From: Leisingera thetidis
GTDB lineage: Bacteria; Pseudomonadota; Alphaproteobacteria; Rhodobacterales; Rhodobacteraceae
NCBI RefSeq assembly: GCF_025857195.1
Contig: NZ_CP109787.1
Span: forward strand, 4,157,001 to 4,221,000
Reading direction: 5' to 3'
Length of the DNA: 64,000 nt
This document shows positions 18,363-28,123 of the stretch, piece by piece (within the stretch, counting starts at the first letter, position 1; every line of letters starts with the position of its first letter). Position numbers and translations under genes: made by a program. The notes under the pieces are model-generated. The model was not told the origin of the DNA. It searched no databases and worked only from the letters and a program-made list of their open reading frames with translations.

Positions 18363-18976
18363 ATCTCGAGAAAATTTTTGGAGCGCTCGATGTTTCACGT
18401 GAAACAATGCTGCGCCTAGAAGTCTTTGAGAAAGTGATCCGGAAATGGAACCCGAAGATCAATTTGGTGTCCAAAGCCAGTTTGGAGCACCTGTGGGCAC
18501 GGCATATCGCTGATTCGATTCAGATATTCCGCTGCACGGATGCTCCAAGCCATTGGGTGGACATTGGTAGCGGTGGCGGATTTCCCGGGTTGATCGTTGC
18601 GATAATTGCGGCGGAAGAAGCGCCAGGGATGAGAATGACGTTGATCGAGAGCGATCAGCGCAAGTCTGCGTTTCTGAGAACATCCGCGCGCGAATGCGGA
18701 GTGGCCGTGAATGTCTTGACGCAGCGGATTGAGAAGGCTGAACCGCAACAGGCAGGGGTTCTGTCTGCCCGCGCTCTGGCCGATCTGCCGATGCTGTTGG
18801 AGTTTTCCGAGCGGCACTTGGACCGGGACGGAGTTGCCCTTTTCCCGAAAGGGGAAAGATGGAAAAAAGAAGTGGATAACGCGCGGCAGCGATGGCAGTT
18901 CAACGCGGAACCGGTTAAAAGTTTGACAGAACCAGAAGCAGTAATCCTGAAAATTTGGGGAGTGGCACGTGTCTGA
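18359..18976 (+). CDS. rsmG: 16S rRNA (guanine-527-N7)-methyltransferase RsmG
   Basis: 205 residues. SAM-binding motif [11 protein letters not shown] near residue 67, upstream [13 protein letters not shown] and the ARALADL segment typical of GidB. Methylates G527 of 16S rRNA. The second parS (18391-18406) lies within codons ~11-16 and encodes DVSRET, so the palindrome is maintained inside coding sequence. Overlaps mnmG by 4 bases and parA by 8. Confidence 0.96.
   Translation: MNLEKIFGALDVSRETMLRLEVFEKVIRKWNPKINLVSKASLEHLWARHIADSIQIFRCTDAPSHWVDIGSGGGFPGLIVAIIAAEEAPGMRMTLIESDQRKSAFLRTSARECGVAVNVLTQRIEKAEPQQAGVLSARALADLPMLLEFSERHLDRDGVALFPKGERWKKEVDNARQRWQFNAEPVKSLTEPEAVILKIWGVARV
18391..18406. 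other. parS: Chromosomal parS site 2, inside rsmG
   Basis: A second exact TGTTTCACGTGAAACA, 1.9 kb from the first, within the early rsmG coding region (codons for V-S-R-E-T). With the first site it gives ParB a nucleation cluster between the origin and parAB. Confidence 0.95.
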
Positions 18977-19778
18977 TTATTCCCGCCCGGAGGGGCCTCG
19001 TATTATCGCGGTGGCAAATCAAAAAGGCGGGGTGGGAAAGACAACGACAGCCATAAACCTGGCGGCCGCTCTGGTGGAATGCGGGCTGCGGGTTTTGGTT
19101 GTGGATCTGGACCCGCAGGGAAATGCTTCCACTGGTTTGGGGATTGAGCCTTCGGACCGGGATCTGACCACTTATGATCTTCTCGTAGAGGATGCTTCTC
19201 TGACCGATGTCATCCGGCGGACAGAGATCGAAGATCTGTGCATCATCCCGGCGACGGTGGACCTAAGCTCTGCGGATATTGAGTTGTTCACCAATGAAAA
19301 GCGCAGTTTTCTGCTGCATGATGCACTCCGTCAGACCGCAATGGACGATTATGACTGGGATTATGTTCTGATCGACTGCCCGCCGTCTTTGAACCTTCTG
19401 ACGGTCAACGCGATGGTGGCAGCGCATTCAGTTCTGGTTCCTTTGCAAAGCGAGTTTTTTGCATTGGAAGGGGTCACCCAGCTGATGCTGACGATCCGAG
19501 AAGTCCGGCAGTCTGCGAATCCAAATTTGCGGATCGAGGGAATTGTCCTGACGATGTACGACCGCCGGAATAATCTGTCGCAGCAGGTTGAGCAGGACGC
19601 CCGGGAGAATCTGGGAGATCTGGTGTTCCAAACCAAGATTCCGCGCAATGTGCGGGTTAGCGAGGCGCCGTCATATGCGCAGCCCGTTCTGAACTACGAT
19701 ACAAACTCCCTGGGCGCACAGGCCTACCGCGCTCTGGCGGAAGAAATCCTGAATAAACATCACAAGATAGCGGCGTAA
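18969..19778 (+). CDS. parA: Chromosome-partitioning ATPase ParA
   Basis: 269 residues. Deviant Walker A KGGVGKTT at residues 19-26, VVDLDPQGNAS, and DYVLIDCPPSL (Walker B). Nucleoid-bound ATPase that moves ParB-parS complexes to the poles. GTG 18969 overlaps the end of rsmG by 8 bases, so translation is coupled; next gene is parB after 26 bases with CGGAGG upstream. Confidence 0.97.
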   Translation: MSDYSRPEGPRIIAVANQKGGVGKTTTAINLAAALVECGLRVLVVDLDPQGNASTGLGIEPSDRDLTTYDLLVEDASLTDVIRRTEIEDLCIIPATVDLSSADIELFTNEKRSFLLHDALRQTAMDDYDWDYVLIDCPPSLNLLTVNAMVAAHSVLVPLQSEFFALEGVTQLMLTIREVRQSANPNLRIEGIVLTMYDRRNNLSQQVEQDARENLGDLVFQTKIPRNVRVSEAPSYAQPVLNYDTNSLGAQAYRALAEEILNKHHKIAA

Positions 19779-19804
19779 ATGCAGAACACTTACCGGAGGC
19801 AACC

Positions 19805-20698
19805 ATGGCAGACAAAAGAACAAAACCACGCGGGCTGGGCCGGGGATTGTCAGCGTTGATGGCAGATGTGAACCCTGCGCCGGTGAGCACGCAGGCTGAG
19901 GCACCGCGGAATGCGGAAATTCTGGTGCCGATCGAAAATGTTGTTGCCAACCCGAACCAGCCGCGCCGGCAGTTCCTGCAGGAAGATCTGGACGATCTGA
20001 CCGCATCCATCAAGGAAAAGGGCGTTCTGCAGCCTTTGATCGTGCGGCCGCGGTCTGGCGGGAAATACGAGATCGTGGCTGGCGAACGCCGCTGGCGGGC
20101 GTCCCAGGCGGCGCAGCTGCATGAAGTTCCGGTTCTGATCCGGGATTACTCTGACCTTGAGATGATGGAAGTTGCCATCATCGAAAACATCCAGCGTTCG
20201 GATCTGAACGCAATGGAAGAGGCGCAGAGCTACAAGCAGCTGATGGAAAAGTTCGGCCATACACAGGAAAAGATGGCAGAGGCACTTGGTAAGAGCCGCA
20301 GCCACATTGCCAATCTGGTCCGTTTGCTGCATCTGCCGGAGGATGTGCAGATCCTGGTGCATGAACGCAAGTTGTCGGCCGGCCACGCGCGGGCGCTTAT
20401 TACTTCGGACAACGCTTCCGACCTGGCAGTGAAGATTGTCAAAGGCGGGCTGTCAGTCCGGGCAACGGAAGCTTTGGTCAAGAAGGACGCCGCGGGTGTT
20501 CAAAGCACGACAGCGAAGAAGCCTCGGAAAGCGCCGGAGAAAGATTCGGACACCCGGGCGCTGGAAGGCGACCTGTCGGCGATGCTGAAGATGAAAGTGT
20601 CCATCGACCACAAGGCGGGCGGGGAGGCTGGTTCGGTAACGATCAGCTATGAAAACCTGGATCAGCTGGATGCGCTGTGCAATCTGCTTAGCCGCTAG
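19805..20698 (+). CDS. parB: Chromosome-partitioning protein ParB
   Basis: 297 residues. N-terminal GLGRGLSALM (ParA-stimulating tail), the CTP-binding GERRWRA box, ENIQRSDLNAMEEA, helix-turn-helix GKSRSHIANLVRLL, and a C-terminal dimerisation segment ending LDALCNLLSR. Binds the two parS sites upstream. The 3' end overlaps the convergent DUF454 gene by 11 bases. Confidence 0.97.
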   Translation: MADKRTKPRGLGRGLSALMADVNPAPVSTQAEAPRNAEILVPIENVVANPNQPRRQFLQEDLDDLTASIKEKGVLQPLIVRPRSGGKYEIVAGERRWRASQAAQLHEVPVLIRDYSDLEMMEVAIIENIQRSDLNAMEEAQSYKQLMEKFGHTQEKMAEALGKSRSHIANLVRLLHLPEDVQILVHERKLSAGHARALITSDNASDLAVKIVKGGLSVRATEALVKKDAAGVQSTTAKKPRKAPEKDSDTRALEGDLSAMLKMKVSIDHKAGGEAGSVTISYENLDQLDALCNLLSR

Positions 20699-21041
20699 GC
20701 CTGCTCCAGATAAAGATAAGCACGGCTGAAAGAACCACTGCCTGAATGCCCAATACGGTATTGGGGGCGCCAAGCAACAAAGATACTGCAAATACGGCGG
20801 CAATCGAAAAGGTTGCCGCCCTTTTTGCGCCTGGCCGAATAGCGCCCCTGTCCCGCCAATCCATGATCATCGGGCCGAAAATATTGTGATCAACGATCCA
20901 GGCATGCAGCCGCTCCGAGGAATTGGCAAAGAAGAACGCAGCGAGGAGCAGGAAAGGAACAGTGGGCAGGAGAGGCAGGACTATCCCAATGACGGCCAAG
21001 GCGACACAGAGCAGTCCTAAGCCGGCATAAAGAAAACGCAT
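20688..21041 (-). CDS. DUF454 (YbaN) family membrane protein
   Basis: 117 residues. GIVLPLLPTVPFLLLAAFFFA with SERLHAWI is the YbaN/DUF454 signature; three or four membrane helices. Function unknown; in other bacteria members sit near haem or PriC genes. Here it follows hemW closely (4-base gap) on the minus strand, and its 3' end overlaps parB by 11 bases. Confidence 0.88.
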   Translation of the reverse strand: MRFLYAGLGLLCVALAVIGIVLPLLPTVPFLLLAAFFFANSSERLHAWIVDHNIFGPMIMDWRDRGAIRPGAKRAATFSIAAVFAVSLLLGAPNTVLGIQAVVLSAVLIFIWSRPSG

Positions 21042-21045
21042 AGCA

Positions 21046-22200
21046 TCAATCCGTCAACAGTTCGCGGAGCACCGCATTCAATACTGCGCGGCCTTGATCC
21101 GTCGCGCGAAGCCTCTGGTCAGAGATAGTGACCATGCCCAACTGTACAAGGTCTTCGAGCCGCCTCTCTGGCAGTTTCTGGCCCGAAAGCTGGGTATAGC
21201 GCCCCATATCCAGTCCTTCGGAAAGGCGCATCCCCATCATCAGGTATTCTGCCGCAGCATCTACGGGGGAGAGGGACTCTCGCAGGGATTCTCCGTTGCC
21301 TTTGTTAACCGCTTCCAGCCATGCTCCGGGTGCCAAGTGGGTTTCGGTGGCATACCGAGTACCGCCCAAGGTCAGGCGGCCATGGGCTCCGGGGCCGATC
21401 CCGGCGTAGTCGCCATAACGCCAGTAAATCAGGTTGTGGCGGGATTCAGACCCGGGCCTGGCGTGGTTGGAAATTTCATACCCATTCATGCCGAAGCCAG
21501 CGCAAATCTCCTGGGTGGCCAGATACATGTCCGCTGCAGTGTCGTCTTCCGGCAGTCCGCGCAGTTTGCCACGGGCATAGCGGTCACCGAATGCGGTGCC
21601 GTCTTCGATTGTAAGCTGGTAAAGGGACAGGTGGTCAATCGCCATGGAAAGGGCCTGGTGCAGCTCTGTTTTCCAGGCGTCCAGTGTCTGCCCCTGACGG
21701 GCATAGATCAGGTCAAAGCTGACCCGGTCAAAACAGCTTCGGGCGATGTCAAAGGCGGCCTTGGCCTCTGAGACACTGTGGATGCGGCCAAGCCGCCGCA
21801 GGTCCTCATCGTTCAGAGCCTGAATGCCCATGGAGACCCTGTTGACCCCTGCGTCACGGTATCCCGCAAAGCGGCCGGCATCGACAGATCCGGGGTTCGC
21901 CTCAAGTGAGATCTCCATGTCATTGGCAAAGGGCCAAATTTCACGTGCACGGCCGATAATCGCGGCCACGGTTTCGGGCTGCATCAGAGAGGGGGTGCCG
22001 CCGCCAAAGAAAACCGTGTTCAGCAATCGTCCCGGAAGTTGTTCCGAGAGTCTGTCCAGCTCAGCCAGATAGGCCCGAACCCATAGTTTCTGGTCTATTT
22101 TTGCGGAGACATGACTGTTGAAGTCGCAATAGGGGCACTTGGCCTGGCAATAGGGCCAATGCACGTAAAGGCCAAAGCCCCCATTGCGCCAGTCATCCAC
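21046..22200 (-). CDS. hemW: Radical SAM family haem chaperone HemW
   Basis: 384 residues from GTG 22200 ([18 protein letters not shown]...). The SAM-cluster motif CQAKCPYC appears early, followed by FFGGGTPSL and SLEANPGS as in HemN/HemW proteins. It lacks the extended N-terminus of coproporphyrinogen dehydrogenase HemN, supporting the haem-chaperone assignment. The GTG choice gives family length and an 8-base overlap with rdgB; longer starts run through rdgB. Operon rph-rdgB-hemW-DUF454. Confidence 0.92.
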   Translation of the reverse strand: MDDWRNGGFGLYVHWPYCQAKCPYCDFNSHVSAKIDQKLWVRAYLAELDRLSEQLPGRLLNTVFFGGGTPSLMQPETVAAIIGRAREIWPFANDMEISLEANPGSVDAGRFAGYRDAGVNRVSMGIQALNDEDLRRLGRIHSVSEAKAAFDIARSCFDRVSFDLIYARQGQTLDAWKTELHQALSMAIDHLSLYQLTIEDGTAFGDRYARGKLRGLPEDDTAADMYLATQEICAGFGMNGYEISNHARPGSESRHNLIYWRYGDYAGIGPGAHGRLTLGGTRYATETHLAPGAWLEAVNKGNGESLRESLSPVDAAAEYLMMGMRLSEGLDMGRYTQLSGQKLPERRLEDLVQLGMVTISDQRLRATDQGRAVLNAVLRELLTD

Positions 22201-22807
22201 CGAAACAGCCTTGGACAAAGTGGGCAACGGCCTGGCCGCGGTGGCTGATCTTGTTTTTTTCCGCCGGGTCCATTTCGGCGCAGGTGATGCTGTAGCCGTC
22301 CGGCTGGAACATCGGGTCATAGCCAAAGCCGTTTTCGCCGCGGATCGGCCAGACCAGCTGGCCCGGCATCACGCCTTCGAATACCTCGTCATGACCATCC
22401 GGCCAGGCAATGACCAGGGTGCAGCGGAACTGGGCGGTACGGGGGGCGTGCGCGCCGACCGCGTTCAGCTCATCGTTTGCCCGGTTCATAGCCATTACAA
22501 AATTGCGGCCTTCCGGCGATTCCGCCCAGTCAGCAGTATAGACGCCGGGGGCACCGTTCAGGGCGTCGATGGTGATGCCGGAATCATCGGACAGGGCAGG
22601 GAGGCCGGTTGCCTTGGCCGCGGCATGGGCCTTGATCCGGGCATTGCCGACAAAGGTGTCTTCGGTCTCCTCCGGTTCCGGCAGATCCATCTCGCCGGCC
22701 CCGATCACAGTCACACCATAGGGGGCGAGGATCTCGGCGATCTCGTTCAGCTTGCCCTGGTTGTGGGTGGCGACAAGCAGCTTGCCGCCTTCCAGTTTTC
22801 GGGTCAT
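22193..22807 (-). CDS. rdgB: XTP/dITP diphosphatase (Ham1/RdgB family)
   Basis: 204 residues. [12 protein letters not shown] at the N-terminus, [19 protein letters not shown] (key residues DDSG) and FGYDPMF are Ham1 signatures. Removes dITP and XTP from the nucleotide pool. Overlaps rph by 4 bases and hemW by 8. Confidence 0.95.
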   Translation of the reverse strand: MTRKLEGGKLLVATHNQGKLNEIAEILAPYGVTVIGAGEMDLPEPEETEDTFVGNARIKAHAAAKATGLPALSDDSGITIDALNGAPGVYTADWAESPEGRNFVMAMNRANDELNAVGAHAPRTAQFRCTLVIAWPDGHDEVFEGVMPGQLVWPIRGENGFGYDPMFQPDGYSITCAEMDPAEKNKISHRGQAVAHFVQGCFGG

Positions 22808-23517
22808 TTGCAGGCGGCCTTCTGCATTTCAGCAAGTTCGGCGGTGCCCTTGGCGGCCAGGTCCATCAGCTGCTCCATCTGAACGCGGGAGAAGACGGAA
22901 CCTTCGGCGGACATCTGCACTTCGATCAGCTTGCCGGAGCCGGTCATGATGAAGTTGCCGTCAACGCCGGCCTCGGAGTCTTCGGGGTAGTCCAGGTCCA
23001 GCACCGGCTGGCCGGCGTAGATACCGCAGGACACCGCTGAGACCGGATCCAGAAGCGGGTCGATTTGCACGTCGCCGGCTTTCATCAGCTTGTTGACCGC
23101 CAGGCGCAGCGCCACCCAGCCGCCGGTGATCGAGGCGCAGCGGGTGCCGCCGTCCGCCTGCAGCACGTCACAGTCGACGGTGATCTGGCGCTCGCCTAGA
23201 GCCACACGGTCGACGCCTGCCCGCAGGGCGCGGCCGATCAGGCGCTGGATTTCGACGGTGCGGCCACCCTGTTTGCCAGAAGCGGCTTCGCGGCGCATCC
23301 GGGTGTTGGTGGCACGCGGCAGCATGCCATATTCAGCGGTGACCCAGCCCAAGCCGGTGCCCTTGATGAAGGGCGGCACCCGGTCCTCGATAGTGGCGGT
23401 GCATAGAACGTGGGTGTCGCCCGCTTTGATCAGGCAGGAGCCCTCGGCGTGTTTGGTGAATCCGGTCTCGATTGAGACAGGGCGCATTTCATTCAGTTCT
23501 CTTCCTGAGGGTCGCAT
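22804..23517 (-). CDS. rph: Ribonuclease PH
   Basis: 237 residues. Phosphorolytic 3' exonuclease for tRNA maturation. [19 protein letters not shown] start, [30 protein letters not shown] and [12 protein letters not shown] match RNase PH. Divergent from hrcA across 143 bases; rph next to hrcA-grpE is a common alphaproteobacterial layout. Confidence 0.96.
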   Translation of the reverse strand: MRPSGRELNEMRPVSIETGFTKHAEGSCLIKAGDTHVLCTATIEDRVPPFIKGTGLGWVTAEYGMLPRATNTRMRREAASGKQGGRTVEIQRLIGRALRAGVDRVALGERQITVDCDVLQADGGTRCASITGGWVALRLAVNKLMKAGDVQIDPLLDPVSAVSCGIYAGQPVLDLDYPEDSEAGVDGNFIMTGSGKLIEVQMSAEGSVFSRVQMEQLMDLAAKGTAELAEMQKAACK

Positions 23518-23578
23518 GGCAGATCCTTTTTCTGTTGGCTTGGGGATATCCCCCGGGCGCAGGGCTATGCAAGCCCGA

Positions 23579-23607
23579 TTGACCTTTTGCCGCTGTGCTC
23601 TTTAATG
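23579..23607 (+). promoter_or_regulatory. Possible promoter of hrcA
   Basis: TTGACC (23579-23584), 17 bases, TTAATG (23602-23607), ~55 bases before hrcA. I looked for the HrcA operator CIRCE (TTAGCACTC-N9-GAGTGCTAA) in the rph-hrcA gap and did not see it. Confidence 0.35.
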
Positions 23608-23660
23608 ACATCCTGATGCCGGGTTCATATGTTGAATCCCCAGAAAATGCTGGAAGACCC

Positions 23661-24725
23661 ATGAGCGATGCGATCAACATTCTGCAGGACATGAACGACC
23701 GCTCCCGGGAAGTGTTTCGGGCGGTGGTGGAAAACTACCTGGAGAGCGGCGATCCGGTGGGCAGCCGGACGCTGACCCGCTCGCTGAGCGAGAAGGTGAG
23801 CGCGGCAACCGTGCGCAATGTCATGCAGGACTTGGAATATCTCGGCCTTCTGGACAGCCCGCATGTGAGTGCGGGGCGGGTGCCGACCCAGATGGGGCTG
23901 CGAATGTTCGTCGATGGTTTGCTTGAGGTTGGCGACCTCAACATGAAGGACCGTGAGAAGATTGATGCGACGCTGGGCAAAAATGCCGGCGACGTGGGCG
24001 GAATGCTGGACCGGGTCGGGGCTGCGCTGTCGGGGGTGACACAGGGGGCCTCGCTGGTGCTGACCCCCAAGCATGAGGCCGAAATCCGCCATATCGAGTT
24101 TGTCTCGCTGGCGCATGATCGGGCGCTGGTGGTTCTGGTGTTCTCGGACGGGCATGTGGAGAATCGCCTGTTCACCCCGCCGCCGGGGCAGACGCCCAGC
24201 TCGATGCGGGAGGCGGCCAATTTCCTCAATGCGCTGATCGAGGGCAGAACTCTGAGTGAAGTGCAGCGGCAGATCCAAAAGGAGATCTCGGCGCGGCGGC
24301 AGGAAATCGACAGTCTCGCACACGCAATGATTGAAAGCGGGCTGGCGGTTTGGGAAGATGACGGCAGCGAGCAGGCCCGGCTGATTGTGCGCGGCCGGGC
24401 GAATCTACTGGCAGAAACTGGTGTGGCGGAGGAGCTGGAGAGGATACGGACCCTGTTTGATGACCTGGAGCGCAAGCGCGATATCGCCGAATTTCTGGAA
24501 CTGACCGAGGAAGGCGAGGGCGTGCGCATTTTTATTGGTTCGGAGAACAAACTTTTCTCACTTTCGGGTTCCTCTTTGGTGGTGTCTCCCTATATGAACG
24601 CGGATCGAAAGATCATCGGCGCGGTGGGTGTGATTGGCCCGACGCGCCTGAATTACGGACGGATTGTGCCGATTGTGGACTACACGGCGCAACTGGTCGG
24701 CAAACTGTTGTCGGACCGGAGTTAG
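23661..24725 (+). CDS. hrcA: Heat-inducible transcription repressor HrcA
   Basis: 354 residues. N-terminal winged helix: VVENYLESGDPVGSRTL then SAATVRNVMQDLEYLGLL (recognition region), followed by the GAF-like regulatory domain with SGSSLVVSPY and GVIGPTRLNYGRIVPIVDY near the end. Represses chaperone genes at CIRCE elements and is activated by GroEL. ATG 23661 matches family length; the frame opens earlier at 23595 without conserved sequence. grpE follows 9 bases later. Confidence 0.95.
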   Translation: MSDAINILQDMNDRSREVFRAVVENYLESGDPVGSRTLTRSLSEKVSAATVRNVMQDLEYLGLLDSPHVSAGRVPTQMGLRMFVDGLLEVGDLNMKDREKIDATLGKNAGDVGGMLDRVGAALSGVTQGASLVLTPKHEAEIRHIEFVSLAHDRALVVLVFSDGHVENRLFTPPPGQTPSSMREAANFLNALIEGRTLSEVQRQIQKEISARRQEIDSLAHAMIESGLAVWEDDGSEQARLIVRGRANLLAETGVAEELERIRTLFDDLERKRDIAEFLELTEEGEGVRIFIGSENKLFSLSGSSLVVSPYMNADRKIIGAVGVIGPTRLNYGRIVPIVDYTAQLVGKLLSDRS

Positions 24726-24734
24726 AGGTGAAAC

Positions 24735-25298
24735 ATGGCAGAGCTCAAGGACGAAGACTTTCTGGATGACATCGCCGCCGCGGAGGCTGAAGAGCTGGCG
24801 GCGCAGACCGAGGAATTCGACGATGCCTCGCTGGAAATCGATGCCCTCCGGGCGGAACGGGATGAGCTGAAGGACCGCTTCATGCGGGCGCTGGCGGATG
24901 CCGAAAACGCCCGCAAGCGCGGTGACAAGGCGCGGCGGGAAGCAGAGCAGTATGGCGGCTCGAAACTGGCCCGCGACATGCTGCCGGTCTATGACAACAT
25001 GAAACGCGCGATTGAGGCCGCAACTGATGAGCAGCGCGAGGTGTCCGCGGCGCTGATCGAGGGCGTGGAATTGACCATGCGTTCGCTGCTGGGCGTGTTT
25101 GAAAAGCACGGCGTCCGGATTGTTTCGCCCGAGGTCGGCGACAAGTTTGATCCGCAGGTGCATGAGGCGATGTTCGAGGCGCCGGTGCCGGGAACCAAGG
25201 CAGGCGACATCATCCAGGTTTCCGCTGAAGGCTTCATGCTGCACGACCGGCTGCTGCGGGCGGCGCAGGTCGGTGTGTCTTCGACACCGGCAAGCTGA
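24735..25298 (+). CDS. grpE: Nucleotide exchange factor GrpE
   Basis: 187 residues. Acidic N-terminus and a long coiled coil (LRAERDELKDRFMRALADAENARKRGDK region, residues ~35-62), then the beta domain with PEVGDKFDPQVHEAM and GFMLHDRLLRAAQVGV. Acts as ADP/ATP exchange factor for DnaK. dnaK is not in this window. Confidence 0.96.
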   Translation: MAELKDEDFLDDIAAAEAEELAAQTEEFDDASLEIDALRAERDELKDRFMRALADAENARKRGDKARREAEQYGGSKLARDMLPVYDNMKRAIEAATDEQREVSAALIEGVELTMRSLLGVFEKHGVRIVSPEVGDKFDPQVHEAMFEAPVPGTKAGDIIQVSAEGFMLHDRLLRAAQVGVSSTPAS

Positions 25299-25304
25299 TT
25301 GTGA

Positions 25305-25386
25305 ACAGGCCCTGACGGGCCTGTGCCTTCGGCGGGAGAATTTTCGGAAAGATGAAACAGCGGTTCCGTTTCGGGGCCGCTGTTTC
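25305..25386. terminator. Two hairpins between convergent grpE and mutS
   Basis: First stem ACAGGCCC/GGGCCTGT (25305-25312 and 25317-25324, 4-base loop). Second stem GAAACAGCGG/CCGCTGTTTC (25354-25363 and 25377-25386, 13-base loop). Neither has a long T-run, but the position suits bidirectional termination. Confidence 0.55.
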
Positions 25387-25391
25387 TGGTT

Positions 25392-28022
25392 TCAGACTGC
25401 CGCTTCTTTCAACTTGTAGAGCACCTCCAGCGCTTCCCGTGGAGAGAGGTCGTCGGGGTGGATGCTTGCAAGCATTTCTTCGGCAGGGGAACGTCCGGAA
25501 GGGGGGGAGGACTGCGGCGGCGGGGCAGCGGCAAAGAGAGGCAGGTCGTCGATCCGGATTTTCGATCCGCCTTCGCGGCTGCCTTGTTCCAGCATGTCAA
25601 GCACGTTGCGGGCCCGTGCGACGACCGTGGCGGGGAGACCTGCGAGCTGTGCCACCTGCACACCATAGGAACGGTCGGCAGCGCCTTTGCGCACTTCATG
25701 CAGAAAGATCACTTCGCCCTCCCATTCCTTGACCGCGACAGTGGCATTGTCGACACCTTCCAGCTTGGCGGCGAGTTGGGTCAGCTCGTGGTAATGGGTG
25801 GCAAACAGTGCGCGGGAGCGGTTCACTTCGTGCAAGTGTTCCAGCGTGGCCCAGGCGATGGAGAGGCCGTCATATGTGGCGGTGCCGCGGCCGATTTCAT
25901 CGAGGATAACGAGGGCGCGGTCGTCTGCCTGGTTGAGGATGGCGGCGGTTTCGACCATTTCCACCATGAAGGTGGAGCGGCCGCGGGCCAGATCGTCGGA
26001 GGCACCGACACGGCTGAACAGCTGGCTGACCAGACCGATATGGGTGTTTTCTGCCGGGACGTAACTGCCCATCTGCGCCAGCAGGGCAATCAGTGCGTTC
26101 TGGCGCAGAAAGGTCGATTTACCGGCCATGTTGGGACCCGTCAGCAGCCAGACGGCGGCGCCGTCCTGGGCAGTGAGGTCGCAGTCATTGGCCACAAAAG
26201 TCTCGCCGGCCTGCTGGCGCAGGGCCTGTTCCACAACCGGATGGCGGCCGCCTTCCACGTGGAAGGCGCGACTGTTGTCGACCCTGGGCCGGGTCCAGTT
26301 TTCCCCCCGGGCGAGGTCGGCCAACCCGGTCAGAAGGTCCAGCTCAGCCAGCCCGCGCGCTGCGGTGCTGAGACGGGCGGCTGCGTCCATAATGGCGCTG
26401 GAAAGCCTCGCATAGAGCCGCTTTTCAATCTCAAGCGCCAGGTTTCCGGCGTTCAGGATGCGGGTTTCGATCTCGCTCAGCTCGACTGTGGTGAAACGCA
26501 CCTGGTTGGCGGTGGTCTGGCGGTGGATATAGGTTTCATTCAGCGGCGGCGACATCATCTTGTCCGCGTGGGTTGCGGTGGTTTCGATGAAATAGCCCAG
26601 CACGTTGTTGTGCTTGATCTTCAGAGACGCGACGCCGGTATGTTCCGCGTACTTCTTCTGCATGGAGGCGATGACCGAACGGCCTTCGTCGCGAAGGGTG
26701 CGCGCTTCGTCCAGGTCCAGGTCATAACCGGCTGCGATGAAACCGCCGTCCCGTGCCAGCAGGGGCGGTTCGGCGACAAGCGCGGCGTCCAGAAGAGAGA
26801 GCAGATCGTCAAAGCCCTGCAGATCCGAGATCGCACCGGCGATCAGCGCGGGCAGGTCCTTGCCTGCGCAGAGCTCCGCGATCACCTCTGCCTGGGACAG
26901 GCCATTGCGGATGGCCGCCAGGTCGCGCGGCCCGCCGCGTTCCAGGGCCAGGCGGGAGAGAGCCCGGTCCAGGTCCGGTGTCTTGCGCAAAGCGGCGCGC
27001 AGGTCTTCGGCGGTCTGAGTGTGCTCCACCGCGAAGTCCAGGGCGGCAAGGCGCCGTTGAATGGTGTCCAGACTGCGCGACGGGCTGGAGAGCCTTTGTT
27101 CCAGCAGGCGGGCGCCGCCGGGGGTAACGGTCCGGTCGACCACCGACAGCAGCGAGCCGGCTCGGCCGCCGGATAGCGAACGCGTCAGTTCCAGATTGCG
27201 GCGGGTGGCGGCATCGATCTGAACCACCCGGTCCTGCGCTTCCTGCTGGGGCGGCTGCAGCAGCGGCAGTTTGCCCTTCTGGGTGATCTCCAGATAGTCG
27301 ATCAGCGCGCCCATAGCTGAGACCTCGGCGCGGGTAAAGCTGCCGAAGCCGTCCAGCGCGCTGACATTGAACAGGCTGCAGATACGTTTCTCGGCTGCGG
27401 TGCTGTCAAAGCTGGCCTTGCCAAGCGGCGTTAGCGGGATTTTGTATTCATCGGCCAGCGGGCGGGCAGCGTCATAGGCTGGGCCATCGGCGACAATCAG
27501 CTCGGACGGGGCCAGACGCGCGAGTTCCGGTGACAGGCGGACCCGCGCAACCGGCATCACGTGGAACGCCCCGGTGGAGATATCGGCCCAGGCCAGGGCG
27601 GCCGCGTCCCTGAGTTCGGAATAGGCGACCAGGAAGTTGTGGCGCCGCGCCTCCAGCAGGGAATCCTCGGTCAGGGTGCCGGGTGTCACCAGCCGCACGA
27701 CATCGCGCTTTACCACCGATTTGGAGCCGCGTTTCTTGGCCTCAGCCGGGCTTTCCAGCTGCTCCCCCACGGCCACGCGGAAGCCCTTGCGGATCAGCGT
27801 CAGCAAGTAGCCCTCGGCGGCATGGACCGGGACGCCGCACATCGGGATGTCGTCACCATTGTGCTTGCCGCGTTTGGTCAGGGCGATGTCCAGCGCTTCC
27901 GCCGCGTTCACGGCGTCCTCAAAGAACATCTCGTAGAAGTCGCCCATCCGGTAGAACAGCAGCGCGTCCGGATGCGATGCCTTGATCTCCAGATATTGCG
28001 CCATCATGGGCGTTACGGTCAT
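25392..28022 (-). CDS. mutS: DNA mismatch repair protein MutS
   Basis: 876 residues. Mismatch-binding FYRMGDFYEMF near the N-terminus (Phe-x-Glu motif), connector and lever domains, and ATPase with Walker A GPNMAGKST, Walker B VILDEIGRGT, and ATHYHELTQLA. Usual length ~850-890. A 20-bp perfect palindrome (26249-26268) lies in the codons for FHVEGG. Faces grpE. Confidence 0.98.
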   Translation of the reverse strand: MTVTPMMAQYLEIKASHPDALLFYRMGDFYEMFFEDAVNAAEALDIALTKRGKHNGDDIPMCGVPVHAAEGYLLTLIRKGFRVAVGEQLESPAEAKKRGSKSVVKRDVVRLVTPGTLTEDSLLEARRHNFLVAYSELRDAAALAWADISTGAFHVMPVARVRLSPELARLAPSELIVADGPAYDAARPLADEYKIPLTPLGKASFDSTAAEKRICSLFNVSALDGFGSFTRAEVSAMGALIDYLEITQKGKLPLLQPPQQEAQDRVVQIDAATRRNLELTRSLSGGRAGSLLSVVDRTVTPGGARLLEQRLSSPSRSLDTIQRRLAALDFAVEHTQTAEDLRAALRKTPDLDRALSRLALERGGPRDLAAIRNGLSQAEVIAELCAGKDLPALIAGAISDLQGFDDLLSLLDAALVAEPPLLARDGGFIAAGYDLDLDEARTLRDEGRSVIASMQKKYAEHTGVASLKIKHNNVLGYFIETTATHADKMMSPPLNETYIHRQTTANQVRFTTVELSEIETRILNAGNLALEIEKRLYARLSSAIMDAAARLSTAARGLAELDLLTGLADLARGENWTRPRVDNSRAFHVEGGRHPVVEQALRQQAGETFVANDCDLTAQDGAAVWLLTGPNMAGKSTFLRQNALIALLAQMGSYVPAENTHIGLVSQLFSRVGASDDLARGRSTFMVEMVETAAILNQADDRALVILDEIGRGTATYDGLSIAWATLEHLHEVNRSRALFATHYHELTQLAAKLEGVDNATVAVKEWEGEVIFLHEVRKGAADRSYGVQVAQLAGLPATVVARARNVLDMLEQGSREGGSKIRIDDLPLFAAAPPPQSSPPSGRSPAEEMLASIHPDDLSPREALEVLYKLKEAAV

Positions 28023-28123
28023 GAAAGGTCCCCCGGGTCGTCGTTGTCAGACATCTACAATGGGGGCGGTCCGAGGAAAACCCGGATGTGGCTGCCACCG
28101 GGTGCGCCGGCGGCAGCCTGCTG

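Noticed and set aside
23518..23660. CIRCE operator before hrcA
   Set aside because: I searched by eye for TTAGCACTC and GAGTGCTAA; neither half appears.
25458..27176. Long plus-strand frame opposite mutS
   Set aside because: A mirror of the strongly supported mutS on the other strand; composition is typical antisense GC-rich frame.
27548..27566. CACGTG half-site in mutS as a third parS
   Set aside because: Only one half matches the parS flanks (about 12/16).
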